NCBI GenBank assembly: GCA_951804985.1
Contig: OX638130.1
Span: 310,001 to 374,000 of the forward strand
Length of the DNA stretch: 64,000 nt
Reading direction: 5' to 3'
From: Dryomyza anilis
Lineage: Eukaryota > Arthropoda > Insecta > Diptera > Dryomyzidae
Below, one piece after another: positions 35,961 through 48,600 of this stretch. Numbering within the stretch: the stretch's first letter is position 1; each line of letters opens with the position of its first letter. The notes beneath the pieces are model-generated. The model saw only the letters and a program-made list of their open reading frames with translations, did no database searches and was not told the origin of the DNA. The position numbers were made by a program, and so were the translations under genes.

Positions 35961-36837
35961 TGTTTTTCTTTCCTTTTTTGTTTTTCATTTAGTTTGGATT
36001 GTGGTTTTATGTGATTGGTTTTGTTTTTGTATTTTTGCTTTTGTTTTGTTTTGTTTTGTGCTTTTGGTTTTTTGTTTTTAATTTTTTTTGTGTATTTGAG
36101 TTTTTTGTTTCATGTTCGTAGCTGGTGAAAGTGCCGAGTTATATCGTATTGAAAGTTTAGGTTGTATGGGAGGTGCCACTCCCCTTTGTCCAATCCCGCC
36201 CATATATAGCCTATCATTCCTTCCAGACCATACCGCATCTGTGGTAAAAATTTCAAGAAAATCGGATCAGCCGTTTAGACGGAGAAGCGGAACAAACGTG
36301 ATTGCTTTTGCTTTTGTATTTTTGCTTTTGTTTTGTTTTGTGCTTTTGTTTTTTTGTTTTTAAATTTTTTTTTGTATTTGAGTTTTTTGTTTCATGTTCG
36401 TAGCTGGTGAAAGTGCCGAGTTATATCGTATTGAAAGTTTAGGTTGTATGGGAGGTGCCACGCCTCTTTGTCCAATCCCGCCCATATATAGCCTATCATT
36501 CCTTCCAGACCATACCGCATCTGTGGTAAAAATTTCAAGAAAATCGGATCAGCCGTTTAGACGGAGAAGCGGAACAAACGTACAAACGTACAAACGAACA
36601 AACAGATTTATTATATTAACTAGCTGGACCCGTGCACGACTCGTGCCAAGATTTTCTGAATTCAAAGATATGGAGCGATTTTATTAAAAAATTTTCTCAG
36701 ACTGCGCTTCTCCGCAGAATTATTCCCAGTAGAAATCTTCCCCGTAAAATCCACACGTAGAATTCATCCCGGTAGAATTGTTCCCGGTAGAATTCTTTTC
36801 CGTAGAATTCTTCCCCGTAGAGTTTTTCCCAGTAGAA

Positions 36838-38270
36838 GTTTTAGTGTTGTGGGTTTTAATGTAGTAAGTTTCGGTGTAGTGAGTTTAGATGTGGTGAATT
36901 TTGGAGTGGTGAGTTTAATTGTGGTTAGTTTTGGTGTGGTGAGTTTTAGTGTGGTGAATTTGAGTGTGGTGAGTTTAAGTGTGGTGTTTTTAAGTGTGGT
37001 GAGTTTTAGTGTGTTCAATTATAGTGTGGTGGGTTTTAGTGTGGTGAATTTTATAGTGGTGAGTTTTAGTGTGATGAATTTTAATGTGATGAATTTTATT
37101 GTGGTGAGTTTTAGTGTAGTGAATTTTAGGGTGGTGAGTTTTAGTGTGGTTAATTATAGAGTGGTGGGTTTTAGTGTAGTGAATTTTAGTGCGGGGAGTT
37201 TTAGTGTGGTAAGTTTTAGTGTATCGAAATTTGAGTGCAGTGAGTTTTAATGTGGTGAGTTTAAAAGTGGTGAATTTTAATGTGGTGAAATTTTAGTGTA
37301 GTGAGTTTTAGTGTGGTTAGTTTTAGTGTGGTGAAATTTTAGTGTGGTGAGTTTTAGTGTGGTCAATTTTAGTGTGTTGAATTTTTGTGTGGTGAGTTTT
37401 AGTGTGGTGAGTTTTAGTGTGGTGAGTTTTAGTGTGGTGAGTTTTAGTGTGGTAAGTTTTAGTGTGGTGAGTTTTGGTATGGTGAGTTTAAATGTGGTGA
37501 GTTTTAGTGTTGTGAATTTTAGTGCGGTGAGTTTAAGTGTGGCGACTTTTGGGTATAGTGAGTTTTAGTGTGGTGAGTTTTAGTGTGATGAGTTTTAATG
37601 TGGAGAAATTTTAGTGTGGTGAGTTTTAGTGTGGTGAATTTTAGTGTGGTGAGTTTTAGTGTGGTGAAATTTTAGTGTGGTGGGTTTTAGTGTGGTGAGT
37701 TTAAGTGTGGTGAGTTTTAGTGTGGTGAGTTTTAGTGTGGTGAGTTTTAGTGTGGTGAGTTTTTGTGTGGTGAGTTTTAGTGTGGTGAGTTTTAGTGTGG
37801 TGAGTTTTAGTGTGGTGAGTTTAAGTGTGGTGAGTTTTAGTGTGGTGAGTTTTTGTGTGGTGAGTTTTAGTGTGGTGAGTTTTAGTGTGGTGAGTTTTTA
37901 AGTGGTGAGTTTTAGTGTGGTGAGTTTTAGTGCGGTGAGTTTTAGTGTGGTGAATTTTAGTGTGGTGAGTTTTAGTGTGGTGAGTTTTTGTGTGGTGAGT
38001 TTTAGTGTGGTGAGTTTTAGTGTGGTGAGTTTTAGTGTGGTGAGTTTAAGTGTGGTGAGTTTTAGTGTGCTGAGTTTTTGTGTTGTGAGTTTTAGTGTGG
38101 TGAGTTTTAGTGTGGTGAGTTTTTAAGTGGTGAGTTTTAGTGTGGTGAGTTTTAGTGTGGTGAGTTTTAGTGTGGTGAATTTTAGTGTGGTGGGTTTTAG
38201 TGTGGTTAATTTAAGGGTGAATTTTAGTGTGGTGAGTTTTAGTTTGGTTAGTTTTAGTGTGGTGAGTTTG
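36838..38270 (+). repeat. 15-bp G/T-rich minisatellite, array 2
   Basis: The second copy of the array, about 95 units, with the same unit and variant types. Its 3' part (37680-38160) is more homogeneous than array 1, suggesting local re-expansion after the duplication. Confidence 0.95.
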
Positions 38271-38877
38271 TTTTTCTTTTTCTTTCCTTTTTTTGTTTTT
38301 CATTTAGTTTGGATTGTGGTTTTATGTGATTGGTTTTGTTTTTGTATTTTTGCTTTTGTTTTGTATTGTGCTTTTGCTTTTTTGTTTTTATTTTTTTTTT
38401 TGTATTTGAGTTTTTTGTTTCATGTTCGTTGCTGGTGAAAGTGCCGAGTTATATCGTGTTTAGGTTGCATGGGAGGTGCCACGCCTCTTTGCCCAATCCC
38501 GCCCATATATAGCCTATCATTCCTTCCAGACCATACCGCATCTGTGGTAAAAATTTCAAGACAATCGGATCAGCCGTTTAGACGGCGAAGCGGAACAAAC
38601 ATGATTGCTTTTGTTTTTGTATTTTTGCTTTTGTTTTGTTTTGTGCTTTTGGTTTTTTGTTTTTAATTTTTTTTGTGTATTTGAGTTTTTTGTTTCATGT
38701 TCGTTGCTGGTGAAAGTGCGGAGTTATATCGTATTGAAAGTTTAGGTTGTATGGGAGGTGCCACGCCTCTTTGTCCAATCCCGCCCATATATAGCCTATC
38801 ATTCCTTCCAGGCCATACCGCATATGTGGTAAAAATTTCAAGAAAATCGGATCAGCCGTTTAGACGGAGAAGCGGAA

Positions 38878-38955
38878 CAAACGTACAAACGTACAAACGG
38901 ACAAACGTACAAACGTACAAACGTACAAACGTACAAACGTACAAACGAACAAACA
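38878..38955. repeat. ACGTACAA short tandem repeat
   Basis: About nine units of AACGTACA with single variants; a shorter version occurs near 36580. Confidence 0.93.
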
Positions 38956-39222
38956 GATTTATTATATTAATAGGATAGGATAGGATACTCGCAATATTTT
39001 AGTTAATTAATAAAAATTACAATTACAATTTAAATGTATAATACGAGAATCTTTGCAATTTAAGATACAATTCCAGAATCCCGGAATTTTCTTCAATTCA
39101 ACACTACAATAACACGCTAATCAGTCTATTTTGATTTATTTTCAAGTTGTTTTTGAGCTAATAAATCAAATATATTTTATTTATTTGATTACTGACTTTA
39201 TTTTGCATCTCAATACCAATAG

Positions 39223-39417
39223 TGCCAGGACCTCAATGGCACTCAACTTAGTTACGAAATCATCCCTAATCGAAACGCCTGCGAGAGCGAAAACTACACC
39301 TGGGTGAACTCGGCGATGAACTTCGATCATGTAGGTAATGCGTATCTGTGCCTGTTCCAAGTGGCTACTTTCAAAGGTTGGATTCAAATAATGAACGACG
39401 CAATTGATTCACGTGAG
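39223..39417 (+). CDS. para: para exon: domain III pore region
   Basis: Acceptor ACCAATAG, donor GAG|GTAATA. It encodes [40 protein letters not shown], then [20 protein letters not shown], with the DIII selectivity Lys in TFKGW. Asn-glycosylation sequons NGT and NYT are visible. It is 65 codons, phase 0 both ends. Confidence 0.97.
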
Positions 39418-39635
39418 GTAATACAATATGTTCCACAGTATGAATATGAATGTTTTTCTCATCGCAGTGTTACTAATCAACAATTCTATTTTTCTCTTTT
39501 TACTCTACACATGTTTTACAACCAACAACAACATTCAATTAAAAAATCCTTACACCAAAAAAATCAATACATGAAATAAACCCTAAAATGTAACGCCTAC
39601 AAAACACACAAAATTACAACATTAACATACTACAG

Positions 39636-39881
39636 GTGGACAAGCAGCCGATACGTGAAACAAATATCTACATGTATTTATATTTTGTGTTCTTCATTAT
39701 ATTTGGATCATTTTTCACATTGAATCTGTTCATTGGTGTTATCATTGATAATTTTAATGAACAAAAGAAAAAAGCCGGTGGATCATTAGAAATGTTCATG
39801 ACAGAAGATCAGAAAAAGTACTATAATGCTATGAAAAAGATGGGCTCTAAAAAACCATTAAAAGCCATTCCTAGACCGAGG
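39636..39881 (+). CDS. para: para exon: domain III S6 and III-IV inactivation gate
   Basis: Acceptor CTACAG after a 218-bp intron; donor AGG|GTAAGG. It encodes [40 protein letters not shown], then [19 protein letters not shown] and KAIPRPR. MFM is the fast-inactivation motif (IFM in vertebrates). The S6 phenylalanines near the 1534 resistance site are all intact. It is 82 codons. Confidence 0.98.
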
Positions 39882-42135
39882 GTAAGGCTCATCAAAACAA
39901 CATAAATTAAATTATCAAAACTAAACAAAAATAACAAACATTTGCTTTTTTTGATGAATCTGTGCCAATTGTATCGCTTTTTTTCCTATAACCACAACAA
40001 AAGCTCTATAATTTACCTACAAGAACCTATACTTCGTATTGATCCGAAATGATCACAACACGTGTGTGTGTGTTGTGTTGTTAAATTCACGTCTTAGACA
40101 ATGGACAATGAATGAATTTTGAGTTTCCTATAATTTTGTTTTATCATTGAGTTCTTAATTACTCACTTATTCTATGTTCTAAGTATGCTAGGTTTATGCG
40201 GCAGTTGTGTTGAATTTTATGTTGAAAGTTAAAAACGAATTTGTTGAAGTTTTTTTGTTCAAAGTTCAAAGTTTGATTGAGCTATCAAAAATAATATAGA
40301 TATTTATTGGCAATGTAAATAAAAAGAATTTTATTATAATTGATAATTGTTTCCAGAATCACAATCATTTTGATAGCTCAGAGAACCCAATGTAAAAGTT
40401 GTTCCATTTTTCGTAGAAAAGAAAACAAAATAGTTTCAATAGTTGCCTTATTAGCCTCTCAAAATACTAAGAACACGGGGCCCAGTAATCTAGCAATATG
40501 TTCACTAATCATAAAATAATGGTTGGTTACTACTATAGTGGACAAATTTCATAATTATCGAATTTCGAAATTGTGCAATTTTGTTACTGCCACTACTAAG
40601 TTATGTCGATCGCAATAGATCGCTAGACAGGATTGATAAAAGTCCGTACGGTTGTCTGTTCTTAAACATTTTTATGTCTGCCATATTAGAAATTTACAAA
40701 ATTTTACAAAATTAATAAATAATATATGCAAGAATTCAAATCTAAACTAATCTTACTTTTGGGCATGTTTTGGGCATGACTCCACTCACTTCGTTTTGCA
40801 TTTTACTGAGCAACCAATACTTTATTTTCGTATGTTTTATAATATAAAAACGAAATTGGAACAATTTATATGTAAAATATGTACAGTAACTCACCAGAAC
40901 ACCAATTTTCATTTTGCATGTGTGCCGGTTAATTTGAGGCCCATTTAACATTAATCTGAAAAGTATTGGATTTAGTGTGAACATAAATCTGATATCTAAT
41001 ATCTTTGCAATTGCAAGTACTTGTTTATTTAAAGGGCAGAGTAGTTTATATTAAAATCCGGAATGCCAATCCAAACGCATAATAAGGATATAAATATAAG
41101 TGCTATATTTTTAAATACAAATTCACCAAAAATAATAATTTCTAATGTTTTAATTTTTAAATAACTGGTATTTTTTATGCATGGAATTGTAAAATAGTAC
41201 CCTTAACTATAACGAACACAATTTTAAACTGCATTTTCTCTTGTACTATAAAAGCACGTTTTATTCTAATTACTATAAACTGAAATCTGTATTCGTTTAC
41301 ATTTAACACACACTGTCCCATTACCTCAGGTTATGTTTATTAACTATCCTTTAAATATTATTACCAGGGCTGTGCGATTAATCGATTAATCAAATTATAT
41401 GATTAATCAATTTCCTGATTAATTGATTAATAAATTAATCAAGATTTTTGATTAACCAGAACATTGATTAATCAATTAATCAGGATTCTGATTAATCAAA
41501 ATTGTGATTAATTGATTAATCAACATTTTGATTAATCATAATTTCTGATTAATTAACTTTTGCGTCGCAAAGTATTTAAAAATACTTTACTATATGTGTC
41601 TGGAACATTTAGAACACTTTATTTTATTTTTTAATTATTTTAAAAATACTTTTTCACTTTATTTAAGTTGACAAAATTTTCAAATGCTATTGAATAAAAT
41701 TAATTCATTTTCAATTAATCAAAATGCTGATTAATCAGGGTTCTGATTAATCAGGGTTTTTGGTTAATCGATTAATCAATTAATCAGGATTCGGATTAAT
41801 CAAGATTTTGATTAATTGATTAATCGCACAGCCCTAATTATTACACATTTTTCACTTTACAAATACAAAATACTTATTTTCTATTTTGAAAAAAAGTTCG
41901 CTCTTGGCACAGATAAAATTCTAAGTAATTTCACAGCTGCTAAAACGACGAATCTAACTAGTTTGACAATTTTATCGGACATAAAACAAAATAAAATATA
42001 AAAAATATATATAAAAAAATAAAACATTACCACCGTAGAATCGATAACAAAGTACTTACTTAACTAACCTAAAATTAAAATATGCTCACATATCTGAATA
42101 TCTCTATATCTCTTCTCTCTCTCTATCTCTTACAG
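39882..42135 (+). other. para intron with a hAT MITE
   Basis: A 2.3 kb intron. It holds the MITE at 41365-41836. An inverted pair GAGCTATCAAAA / TTTTGATAGCTC lies at about 40279 and 40370. Otherwise it is AT-rich, with a TCTC-rich tract just before the acceptor. Confidence 0.85.
41365..41836. mobile_element. hAT-type MITE built of GATTAATC motifs
   Basis: Ends CAGGGCTGTGCGATTAATC and GATTAATCGCACAGCCCTA are inverted repeats with one terminal mismatch. A perfect 8-bp duplication ATTATTAC flanks it (41357-41364 and 41837-41844). It is 472 bp, with no frame. Both subterminal regions consist of dozens of ATTAATCA / GATTAATC repeats around a plain AT-rich centre (41560-41700). Confidence 0.93.
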
Positions 42136-42406
42136 TGGCGTCCACAAGCAATAGTATTTGAAATAGTTACAGATAAGAAATTCGATATAATTATAATGTT
42201 ATTTATCGGTTTGAACATGTTTACCATGACACTCGATCGTTACGATGCCTCGGATACGTATAACGCCGTGTTAGATTATCTGAATGTGATATTCGTACTT
42301 ATTTTCAGTGCCGAATGTTTATTAAAAATATTCGCTTTACGATATCACTATTTTATTGAGCCATGGAATTTATTTGATGTAGTAGTTGTCATTTTATCCA
42401 TCTTAG
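42136..42406 (+). CDS. para: para exon: domain IV S1 to S3
   Basis: Acceptor TCTTACAG, donor TTAG|GTAAGT. It encodes [40 protein letters not shown], then [20 protein letters not shown] and [11 protein letters not shown] plus the first base of the next codon. It is conserved throughout. The split codon it shares with the 53836 exon reads GAT (Asp) where Gly is expected. Confidence 0.97.
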
Positions 42407-42518
42407 GTAAGTAAAGTCGTACACGCTAACTGTGCTTCGCCTCAATGTATATCGTACTCTGTCTCAGTGTTCATATCTGTATTTTTATGTATAAATGTAC
42501 CATATACGTTATACTTTA

Positions 42519-42549
42519 ATTCGTTCGTTCTTTCGTTCGTTCGTTCGTT
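42519..42549. repeat. TTCG microsatellite
   Basis: About seven TTCG units with one TTCT variant. Confidence 0.93.
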
Positions 42550-44879
42550 TAAATGTTGTTATTAATGTTGACATCGTCTTCGTCCGATTTGTAATTGTAT
42601 ATTTAATTGCGAATATTTACTGGAATATTGTACAATATTTATTGAAATCAACTGATAATGTTACACCCGAGTAAACTTGTGCTTGCGTATACCAAACTAT
42701 TTATTTTTTATTCATTTTGGTTCCATTCCCAACTTATTTTAACTATTGTACATTAATGCTATATAATGGAATTTGTATATTATATCACAATAATTTGTGT
42801 AAATCCCCGAATATAAAGAACTTCTAGTTTGTACACATATATTTTAGAAGTAATTTCATTTAGTTTGTTAATATTAGAATTTCCTATAGTTTCAAAATAG
42901 TAGCCTATGGTAGAAATATATCTAATATTGATCCCCAAAATTATCATCATATTAATGGTGTAAATACAATGTTGCAAGTATAAACCAATATTGGACAAAT
43001 TATTCATACATGCTGAACAAGGATATAATATGCGCTGGATATAAGCAAACAAATGATCGATTGACATGTGGGATAATATTAGACGGACGAGTGATATTTG
43101 TAAATCATTTAACAGATTTCCACCTTCCGTTCTTATTCTTCATAACTTTGTCAATTTCTTTATTTCCTTCATTTATTCTTAAATATGATGAGTCATATAA
43201 TCCAAAGTTTGTTTAAACTTTAAATTCATGGATTATACAGAATGAAAACAAGGAAACAAACGATGTTTGAAAAGCAAGTAAAATGCGAATTACAGAGGTC
43301 AAATATATGACCCCCTTTTTGTGATACATATTTATGAAAAATTAATATATTTGCGACAAAATCATATGAGTAGTTGTCGTGAATCTACCACAAATATGAG
43401 ACTTTTCTCTTAAGTAATTTGTGATGTTTACAAATTACTTTCACTGTTGCTACAAGTGTATATGTATTTTCTGCATATTGGAATTGTTGTAGGAAGTAAT
43501 TTCAGATTTCGAAGTAGTTGACTATCATAAACATTCTATTTTCTTAGTGTAATAGTGATAATTATATGAAATGTTTGTAGTCTGATCTTCTTCAGGGACT
43601 ATTTTCAACGTGCAGGGCATAATTTCAATGCTTTAGAATAAAAGTAATATAATAAAACTTTAAGTACACTAAACATTTTTTTTTAGTGAAATGGAAGCAA
43701 AAAAATGTGTTATGTTTTACAAAAAAAAAAGTCATACGATTTGTGAGTGAACACCACTTTTCCGCTTGTTTAAATATTTCGTCAAGTAAATGTAGCTGAT
43801 TCTTATAAATTTAGGTTTTTTTGAAATTATCAAAAATATGACTCGAGTTATCAATAAAAACAAATAAATTAACATTTTATGCGTACTATTTATCTTCAAT
43901 TTCGCAATTTATCTACATTTTACAAAATACGACACCAAAAAACATGCCTCAGGGCTACTCTTGAATACAACACTTGTGGTATTTAACTTTTATAAGGGAT
44001 GTAAAAACAAATTGACGTTTATGTGTTATTGTGTCGTATATATGCTACATGGTTCGAATACCATACTAAAATACGTGATTACGCTAATTAAATCATTATT
44101 TCTACGATTAGGTATTTGAAAAACTCTAAGAAATTGGCATGGAATTCGAATGAATCGACAACACTATAACTATTCATTGAAATTATGGTTTCGTTTTGGT
44201 CCATTTACATTTTTTTTGTAATTAACTGAGAACAAAAAAAAATATTTTATATAATTATATAATCACACCTCAACACGATTTTCTTACATACATCCATCAA
44301 TTCTACAAAATATTTTAAAAATGAAAAAATGTGAAAAATCCAAACTGAACTTTTACGTTATACGAAATTTCAAAATCAGCACTTGAAAGTTAAATTTAGA
44401 ATTGATGTATCGCATATCCATAAGAATTTGTTTTTCTTGTTTGTTGAGTAGTGTCGATCATCTCAAATGTTTGTTCCGAAGACTAAACTGTACTAGGGCC
44501 GTGATCGAGTACTTATCACTGTATTTTTGCCTTGTCATATCCCGACTTTTACATCACCAACAACATTGTAATGTTGTCCTTAAAATGATATATTTCTACT
44601 AGAATTGGTGATTTGACTCTCTTGTACAAATTGGCCACAGCAGGCCAGCCCATGTTGTTAATGGAACTGACGTGTTGGGACAAGATAAGGGCTTAGTACA
44701 TTTACTAATGGGGCGATCTCGAGTTAATAAGTATTAATACACGATGCTTGTCATTGGAGATATTCAAAGAGTTATTTAAACTACATAATACTAATAACTA
44801 TAGTCATTAAAATATCTAGAGGGAATTTATATATGTTGTGATTACATTTTATTTTTTACAGAATTATCCTATATTTAAT

Positions 44880-45660
44880 TTTATTATAAGAAAAATTGTC
44901 AAAGTTTTATATTAAGTGAAAGAAAAATTTTAAGTTTTTCTAAAAAAAATTAAATTTTAAATTTCATTTTCGAACTTAATAAAAATGTAATTTTTCAGTG
45001 AAAATATGAATTTTTATTAAAAAATTTAGTAAAAATAAATGTTTTGTTTTATGAATTTTAGTAAAAATATGAAATTTTAGTAAAAATGTAAATTTTTAGT
45101 AAAAATGTTAATTTTTAGTAAACATATTTTTAGTAAACATGTCGATCAAAAAAAAAATCAAATTGCAATAAAATAAATTTAAATATTTATTTTTAGCACA
45201 AATGCACTAATTAAAAAAATTATTTTTACCAAAAAATTGAATTTTTAGTTCAAAATTTGATTTATAAGGTCCATTTTAAATATTTACTAAAAAATGTAAT
45301 TTTAATATTTACAACAAATTTGATTTTTTTAAACTCAAATTTTAACTAAAAATTCAAATATTTATTAACAATTTGAAAGTTCGACTAATTTGTAACAATT
45401 AGATATTTAAAAAAACCTTTGAAAAAAAACGAATTTCTAGTAAAAAAAATAGTAATTTACAGTTCGTTATTATTAATAAAATTATTAAATTTTCTATATT
45501 AAATTTGAAATTTTGAGTGAAATTTTCAATTTTTATTAAAAACTTAAAATTAAACTAAAAAATAAAATTAAAAATTTTGAATAAAAATTTAGATATTTAA
45601 CAAAAAAATAAATTTTTATTAATAATTTTTACAAAAAAATAAAATATTTATGGGAAAACA
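44880..45660. repeat. Degenerate AT-rich short repeats (TTTTTAGTAAAAAT-like)
   Basis: Many diverged copies of a TTTTTAGTAAAAAT motif and its complement, interspersed with A and T runs. It may be an old eroded tandem repeat. No unit length is clear. Confidence 0.6.
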
Positions 45661-48600
45661 ATTTAAATAATCTTTATTTCAATTTACAGTTTATTAATTT
45701 CCATGTTTCTTTAAAATATATCAAAGGTATCCATAGTCCAGTATACATCTATATAACCTCGAAATTATGCAAATCATCCGTAGATGCGGAAACTAAAATA
45801 CTTGTGTACAATATAAAAAACCAAATTAAATGTATCCTGGAAAAATAATTTTAAAAAATGGTATCTCTTAATAATACATTTCAGTTTGTCAATTGATATA
45901 CGAAAGCACAAATTCCAATTTACTCTAAAAACAAAAAAGAAAAGGGAAACGAAATGTCAACATATAAGTTTTTCCGTACGTGACTGTACATTATACTGTA
46001 CGTGTTAATACAAAAGATGGCTTAAAATATGCTGTACTACATTATAAACCTGCAGAAGGCTCATTTTTTTCATGTGCTGCCATGAAAAAGTAGAGTCCCT
46101 TCCGCTACTGTAGCAAAATGGCTAAGAATCCCCAGTCGATAGAAAATAAGTTAGACATATTTTCAAAAATTTCTTATTTTAAGGTGTTCGTTGTTGTGCT
46201 AATTATTTTAATTTTATGTAATTTATTATTTTAAGTGCAAACGTCTGTAAAGTAAATGTACGGACGAATAATTTACAGAAATGCTTCAAAGCACATATTA
46301 TCTTTTGTACCTACTATTTTTATTTGTGTTGCTTAAATTCTTAACCGTCTTCAGAAAATTAGCTAAATGGCTTCAAATTCAGCTTTTGCTTATAATATGT
46401 ATAGTTATCCTGCAATGTCACATATGGCTTTAGGTTTATGTCTGAGAGTCTCCAGGACGTTTCACCAAACACATTCTATTCTTGCCTCAGATTAAAGATA
46501 ATAAACTAACACAAACTTTTGATTTACGATGTTTTAACTTCGAACTTTGATGTTGGTTAAGTTTTTTAGAATGGAATTTCATAAATCTCAGAGTGCTAGA
46601 AAATTTGGTTAGGATCACCGAAAGATGATATCAATATTGACGAATATATTAATACACGATTGATCAAACAAGATCAATACAATGACGTAACTAAACTAGA
46701 AAACAACTCGGATGACATAAAAATAAAATGGTTATCTATCGAAAATTAGCAAGAAATTATAAATGAAAAAAAAAAAAAACAAACACAGATTCAATCAGAG
46801 ATATCAATATTGCTCTATTGCATACCTCTGTTCGTCTTTTGCCCAGTATTCAGCTGGCATTCGAATGTATTCACCGCGCAAAGTAAATAATCCATCTTTG
46901 GTCGACGAATGCATTTGTCTCTACATATTGTAGCCGCCAGTTAACCGTGTTGGCATCCTTGACAGGATGTCAGCCACACCAATGCCGGGCATTAGCTGAA
47001 TCTTCTTAATGGTTTTTGTCCATTCTGCCGATGGAGATTATGTACTTTACTATGAACGTCAATCAAGCGACGCATGCGTGGGATAAAGCCCCGTCACTAG
47101 AAACTTAGTGCAGTCCATCAAACAATCAATCATCCTTCGTATGGTATACCGTCTGGCATGTACGGTGCATTCATTAAGTTAGTAACACATACTATGCTCG
47201 AGAGTTTAACATCCAAATTACACAAGTAATACACAACACTCTAACTACAGAGCCCCTTCAAATCGTATCCATTATAGTGCGAGTCCAAAATACCAACTCC
47301 AATATTAATAATTTGTAGTTTCCCAATGATTGAACGTTATAAACTTTGGTTAACTTAATTTAGATTCCACACACGAATTATTTGACTAAATCTATAAGGC
47401 TTTTATTTCTGCAATTGCAATTTCATATTATGATTTTTTAGACTTGAAATAAATTAAGATTCAATTATTTTACTTTTTAATGCTATTATACTGCCAATCA
47501 TCTCTAACTCATAAATACTAATTACATAATATACACACATAAAATTGGTTTAGCGTACTTTAAAGATATATAATTTCGTCCCATGCCTAACTCCGAGCCT
47601 TTTTTTAACCAAATCGATATATCTAGCACATCCTTTCTTTAGTTTGACATTAATCACAGTGCCAATGATCAATGCGAATTATTAAATTTCATTTTATTTT
47701 TAATTTATCGGACAAATTTGTTCAAAAAGTTTCGCTCGCATTCCAGAACATCACTGGACTTTCCCGCTGAAACCTATTGAGATCTAGGTGCAGAAATAAC
47801 GCATTTTTCTAAATGACACAAAGCTTCTCTTGATGATATTTGGCACTAATTATATGCTGCGGATTATCGCTAACATTTTAGACATTATAAATACAAAATA
47901 ATAATTCGCTAAAGTTTTGTATAACTCAAGTTTTAACCTAAACTTTAACTTTTACATTATTTTGTTCAGTAAGTTTTGTATTTGCTTTAATGTTTTATAA
48001 TAAATATTAAGCTTCTACAGATGCCTAGCTTAAATAGCTTATTTAAACAATTAATAAATGCTAATCTAAACTTAATGAAGCCGCGTTAAACCTATATTCA
48101 ATTATAATATTTTGATCCTTGTGCTATACATAGCTATTGTATTTAAATTCAATTAATTTATTTTTTTACTTAACCTTCATAATGTATTTATTGTATTTAA
48201 AACTATTCCTATATAAAACTATTTCGTTATTAATATGTATAATTTTTGAGTTGGAGCGGTCAGCCTCATACGAATTAATATTGGCAGCGTTTCAGTCCCA
48301 TTTTCAAATTAAACTTAGTTTAAACTTGATTTCATATCGTCTATAGTCATTGTATCACAAATTTAAAAAAATGTTATATGTATACTGATTGTCTCTATTT
48401 GCACCCTACTATCTAACAACCTCCCGTGGTTTTCATAAGAAACTATAAAAGTTTTTAAAATTTTAAATGTTTAAACTTAGTTTAACCTTGCACTGAAACA
48501 CTGGACCTTATTCTTATATTCCATGTAGGGATGTCAATCCCGGACTATTTTTCAATCCCGAAATTTCGGGACTAAAAAATTTGAATCCCGGGTTCCCGGG

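Larger units (their letters stand above)
34209..38960. repeat. 2.4 kb repeat element in tandem duplicate, class unknown
   Basis: The head CTAGCTGGACCCGTGCACGA occurs near 34210 and again near 36620, giving a period of about 2,408 bp. Each copy runs: head, GTAGAATTC-type spacer repeats, 15-bp minisatellite, T-rich run, then two modules containing GCTGGTGAAAGTGCCGAGTT and TCAGCCGTTTAGACGG. Modules start near 36112, 36394, 38423 and 38697. The last copy ends in an ACGTACAA array and CAGATTTATTATATTA. The head and the GGATCAGCCGTTTAGACGG tail resemble sequences dispersed in insect genomes, but I cannot assign a transposon class. Confidence 0.85.
33857..39222 (+). other. para intron with tandemly duplicated minisatellite element
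   Basis: A 5.4 kb intron. About 4.75 kb of it (34209-38960) is a repeat element present twice in tandem, described separately. The flanks are AT-rich. Confidence 0.88.

Noticed and set aside
34583..38438. Many VVSFS-repeat open frames
   Set aside because: They come from a 15-bp minisatellite whose period is a multiple of three; no start context or conserved domain.
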